Source of the DNA: Funneliformis mosseae
Taxonomy: Eukaryota; Glomeromycota; Glomeromycetes; Glomerales; Glomeraceae
DNA length: 11,318 nucleotides
NCBI GenBank assembly: GCA_910592005.1
Contig: CAJVPP010003560.1
Location: forward strand, 1 to 11,318
Direction: 5' to 3'
Below, piece after piece: positions 8,581 to 11,318 of this stretch. The notes under the pieces are model-generated. The model was not told the origin of the DNA. It worked only from the letters and a program-made list of their open reading frames with translations, and made no database searches. How positions within the stretch are numbered: position 1 is the first letter of the stretch; each line of letters opens with the position of its first letter. The position numbers and the translations under genes are program-made.

Positions 8581-8630
8581 CAATTGGTGCCAGTTATTGA
8601 AAAGAGGGTCAATGTAACCTGGACCAATTG
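8581..8630. repeat. Long inverted repeat / hairpin, 20 and 22-nt arms, 8-nt loop
   Basis: The left arm (8581-8600) and right arm (8609-8630) pair as CAATTGGT with ACCAATTG, then CCAG with CTGG, TTA with TAA, and TTGA with TCAA, separated by small bulges. That is about 19 base pairs around the loop AAAGAGGG. Unlike most palindromes in this window it is not a homopolymer artefact. It could be a structured RNA element, a hairpin precursor or a relic of a small inverted-repeat element. Confidence 0.6.
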
Positions 8631-9430
8631 TCAAGGTGATATTTTTACTACAAAAAAAACAAAATATATATACAAACAAAAACATATAATAATAAATTTT
8701 CTTGACCTTTTTTTTTTTTTTTCCCTTACACATCTAAAATTTTTTTTGTGTTCGTGTCCACTTCGTTTGTGATTGTGTTCTCAACTTTCATTTCATTTTT
8801 TACAAAAAAAAATAGTAGCAAAAAAAAAAATCCATTTGTCCTTTTTCGTCCATTTCCTGTTGCAACAGAATTTGTTTTTTTTTTCTTGTGTTTCAAACTC
8901 CAATTATTCAAGCGTCGATTAATACTAATTTGGTTTTTTATTTTTTTTTTTATTTTTATTATTTTTTTTTATACATTAAATATTTTATTACAGAAGTTTA
9001 ACATTTAACTTATATTATCTACTACAATCTTCAAATTATAATTCTTTTTTATTGATTTACTTGATTTGATCTTTTTTTAAAAAAAAAAAAAAAAAATGGC
9101 GAAAGGCGGAATTCTCCTCACCAAAAAAAAAAAAAAAAATAATAATTTTATTTTAATTTATTCTTCATTTGTAAGTTCTTTCTTTTTTTCTCGTAAATGA
9201 GAGGTCCGACAAAAAAGCGAGAGAGCGTTTAATAATCATTCCCTTGTCCCTTCTTTTTTTTTTTTTAATAAAAAAAAAAAGGGATTCATTCTACTGTCGA
9301 AAAGTGTGTAATAAAGTTTAAGAGTTGGAAAATCTGTAAAGAGCTGTAATGTAGAATATACCTGAACCTTTTTAAAACCGATAAAACAAATATTTATTGA
9401 AAATCTACCGCAAAATGAACATCTATTGTA

Positions 9431-9471
9431 GTTGCAGTAGTAGTTGCAGCTATAGTCGCATCTCGTTGCAG
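9431..9471. repeat. Three GTTGCAG copies
   Basis: GTTGCAG occurs at 9431, 9443 and 9465, with intervening TAGTA and CTATAGTCGC sequence. It is a short clustered motif in an otherwise AT-rich area. No known site is assigned. Confidence 0.45.
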
Positions 9472-9480
9472 CCTTAAAAA

Positions 9481-9690
9481 CTACAATAAGAACATATTTT
9501 TCTAAAGGGTAAAAAAAAAAAAAAAAAAAACGCTATGCTAGATATGGTACTTGCATAACCGACAATTGTTTTAAGGAAAAAAAAAAGATCAAGGAAAAAT
9601 GGCACGAGACATCCGCCGAAAAAAAAATTTACACATCCTTTCCTTTCTGATAATTTTATTAACCAAAAATAATTAACCAAAGAACCACCA
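9481..9690. other. Non-coding stretch with A-tracts
   Basis: Poly-A runs lie at about 9511-9530 and in the 9570s, separated by mixed sequence. I see no gene, RNA or repeat signature. Confidence 0.4.
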
Positions 9691-10420
9691 ATAGGTAATT
9701 TATCATTAAAAGATATATTTATATATTTATAAAGCCCTATCTTCTATATGTGGATTTCTGAGCGAACAAGCCATTAGATTGCTATACGACAAATTATATT
9801 TAAGATTGTGCCTAATTGGGCAAATCATAATCAGAAGGGACGTATTGTCATTTTAGTTTCCGTTAATTTCATACGTTCGTAGGGTTTTTAAGTAGTGATC
9901 GAATACGTATGTTGTTTGAATGTTCTAGGCAAAACTTTAAAATTCGACTGATTTCATAAAGAAATTACCTAAACCTATAACTAATAAAGATCTAAAAATA
10001 TTACCATACACTCGTGAAAATGATCTGAAAAAAAAAAGGTGATCCATCAAAAAAAAATTTTTTATATAAAGGAAATATTTGAGTCTATTGTAGTGATGGC
10101 GTAGGGTTCATACGAACAAGGGGATGTGTCAAATAATATATCGGGTGCAAAGAGATGCCATGAATAGGTTAGTGGATTAATTTGTACTAGACAGATATTT
10201 GTTTACCGAAATTCGGTTCTTTGATTGAAGAAGAAAAAGGCGAAAGAGGTACAATTCGTAAAGGTAAGCGTGAAAATAAACAAGTTTTGACCGACCATTG
10301 TGATTGAAAAAGAATAATGTCTTTGAAAAAGTGGTATGAGAAGATGTGAGGTTATGCCTCTTGCTCATGATATTTTGCTTTTTAGTTCATGTCAATCGAA
10401 AATCTTGTTACTAAAACGAA
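9691..10420. other. Higher-complexity segment with short protein-like frames, unassigned
   Basis: This stretch has fewer homopolymers than its flanks. Open plus-strand pieces include 9731-9856, 9778-9882 and 10191-10307, each with ordinary-looking amino acid composition but under 45 codons. A good donor (AAAG|GTAAGC, 10264) and acceptor (GCTTTTTAG, ending 10385) could bound a 122-nt intron. I could not chain these into a frame-consistent gene or recognise a family. It may be a degraded gene or transposon relic, an RNA gene, or chance. Confidence 0.25.
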
Positions 10421-10447
10421 AAAAAAAAACGGGTTTTTTTTTAGCCC

Positions 10448-10495
10448 ATGAAAAATTTTTAATTATATTAAATATTTTTATTAAAAATTTTGCAT
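10448..10495. repeat. AT-rich inverted repeat, 16-nt arms
   Basis: Arms 10448-10463 and 10480-10495 are reverse complements at 15 of 16 positions around a 16-nt A/T loop. An A11-CGGG-T9 hairpin-like motif lies just upstream at 10419-10442. The low complexity makes chance formation fairly likely. Confidence 0.55.
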
Positions 10496-10573
10496 ACATT
10501 AGATACTAATGCGAGATCGTCTTCACCTTGCCTATCTCAGTATTTTTTTTTTTTGTTATTTCGAAACAATCAA

Positions 10574-10630
10574 ATGTGCCAAAGTGGATTTCCATAAAAC
10601 ATCATAATGGAAATCATAAGCCAGGCACAT
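10574..10630. repeat. Two-tier inverted repeat / stem-loop
   Basis: The outer stem ATGTGCC (10574-10580) pairs with GGCACAT (10624-10630). The inner stem GATTTCCAT (10587-10595) pairs with ATGGAAATC (10607-10615). There is a small asymmetric internal loop and an 11-nt apical loop. All 16 pairs are perfect and not homopolymeric. It could be a folded non-coding RNA or a miniature element; nothing in it matches a family I know. Confidence 0.55.
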
Positions 10631-10639
10631 CCATGAAGT

Positions 10640-10889
10640 CGCAGGAAAAATGGTTTATGTTTTGTTAAATTCTGCCCAAAAAAAAAAACCAACTACATAA
10701 TCATATATTCATTTGACCCTGTTGAAGGTTTTATTGCAATTGTGTGTATGAACATCAATTTATCAAAAGTGACAAACAGGATACTCATTACATTACATAA
10801 CAATTTACCACTTACATGCGTTATTAAATTACCATGTAGCACACATAAAGCCTCTGTTGTTGATGTAAACAATAAATAAATCGTACTAG

Positions 10890-10929
<40 letters not shown>

Positions 10930-11318
10930 CAACGATTTTTTGGGAGATTCAGCAAGTAAGCTGTCCTTATTGTCAAAACAAATCGGCGTAGCAATAATTA
11001 AGCGGCAGACGAAATTTATTAATAGTTAGTTTATTTAATTTTAACGTTTTGTTGGTTTGTTATTTGCTGTTTAACCGTTTATTTCTCTCCAAATAAAGCA
11101 AAAGTGATTTGCTTGCCCTTTTTTTTTTTTAAAAAAAAACATAAACAACCATGCACATTTAAATTATAAGTTTGTAAATTACATTTGTAAAAAAATACGC
11201 GCATATATTAAGAGATTTTTATGGTAAAAAACAAGAATCCATCGTTCCAAAATTAAAATTTTCATGCTCGAATCAAAATATAAATCAATAATCAATAAAT
11301 ATATTTATAGTTTTTTTT
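10640..11318. other. Right-end non-coding stretch
   Basis: Mixed AT-rich sequence with the TTA microsatellite, an AATAAA at 11092-11097 followed by a T11A9 junction near 11120-11140, and no convincing coding frame. The AATAAA and T-run could belong to the 3' end of a plus-strand transcript, but no such gene is visible. Confidence 0.4.
10892..10927. repeat. (TTA)12 microsatellite
   Basis: Twelve perfect TTA units. Read on the minus strand they give an Asn run in an open frame, which is a repeat artefact and not a protein. Confidence 0.95.

Larger units (their letters stand above)
8501..9480. other. Non-coding stretch with a hairpin island, then pyrimidine-rich DNA
   Basis: 8530-8640 is less AT-rich than its surroundings and contains the inverted repeat at 8581-8630. 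8700-9060 is T/C-rich on the plus strand. 9075-9300 holds several long A and T runs. Open frames here are Phe/Lys-rich and have no family signature. Confidence 0.5.

Noticed and set aside
8748..9008. Plus-strand Phe-rich frame resembling a membrane protein
   Set aside because: Hydrophobicity comes from poly-T codons; there is no polar structure or family motif.
10693..10932. Minus-strand frame starting with a poly-Asn run
   Set aside because: The Asn run is the (TTA)12 microsatellite; the remainder has no support.
11085..11140. GCAAA/TTTGC mini-hairpin followed by a T-run, like a bacterial terminator
   Set aside because: The window is eukaryotic; the stem is 5 bp and T-runs are everywhere, so the resemblance carries no weight.
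1..11318. tRNA, rRNA, CRISPR array or intact transposon
   Set aside because: No B-box-like or cloverleaf sequence, no conserved rRNA blocks, no spaced direct repeats and no transposase or polymerase frame could be seen.

Overview
The window looks like nuclear DNA of a very AT-rich filamentous fungus. The best fit is an arbuscular mycorrhizal fungus (Glomeromycotina, Rhizophagus-like). The reasons are a fungus-specific APSES transcription factor, many short spliceosomal introns (71-96 nt in one gene), and intergenic DNA packed with poly-A/poly-T runs, T(n)A(n) palindromes and AT microsatellites. The genus is an inference from composition and gene content. I see no rRNA, tRNA, CRISPR array or intact transposon.

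Two protein-coding genes can be rebuilt with confidence. Both are on the minus strand, head to tail.

(1) 2118-228: an 11-exon gene for a 362-residue Arb2/FAM172-domain protein. Its ten introns are so closely spaced that only the last exon forms a long open frame. Splicing by eye gives one uninterrupted frame that matches the family along its whole length. Intron 1 appears to be a GC-AG intron.

(2) 6376-3727: a 3-exon gene for a 785-residue APSES regulator of the StuA/Efg1/Phd1/Sok2 group. The DNA-binding domain (about residues 220-326) is assembled across two introns. It is flanked by Ser/Thr/Asn-rich and Pro/Gly/Ser-rich low-complexity arms.

The rest is non-coding or unassigned. 1-227 is the 3' flank of the Arb2 gene. 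2119-3726 separates the genes and carries the Arb2 promoter and the U/C-rich 3' flank of the StuA-like gene. 6377-11318 is almost 5 kb upstream of the StuA-like gene. It is mostly A/T tracts, but it contains a StuA-type response element just before the ATG, three hairpin-forming inverted repeats (8581-8630, 10448-10495, 10574-10630), a (TTA)12 microsatellite, and a stretch of ordinary base complexity (about 9.7-10.4 kb) with short protein-like frames that I cannot assign.

The genes are not an obvious functional unit. One is a cell-fate and morphogenesis regulator; the other belongs to a family tied to Argonaute/RNA-silencing biology. I found no clear novel multi-gene system. The items most worth checking are the possible autoregulatory StuA sites, the unusual splice sites and the structured hairpins.
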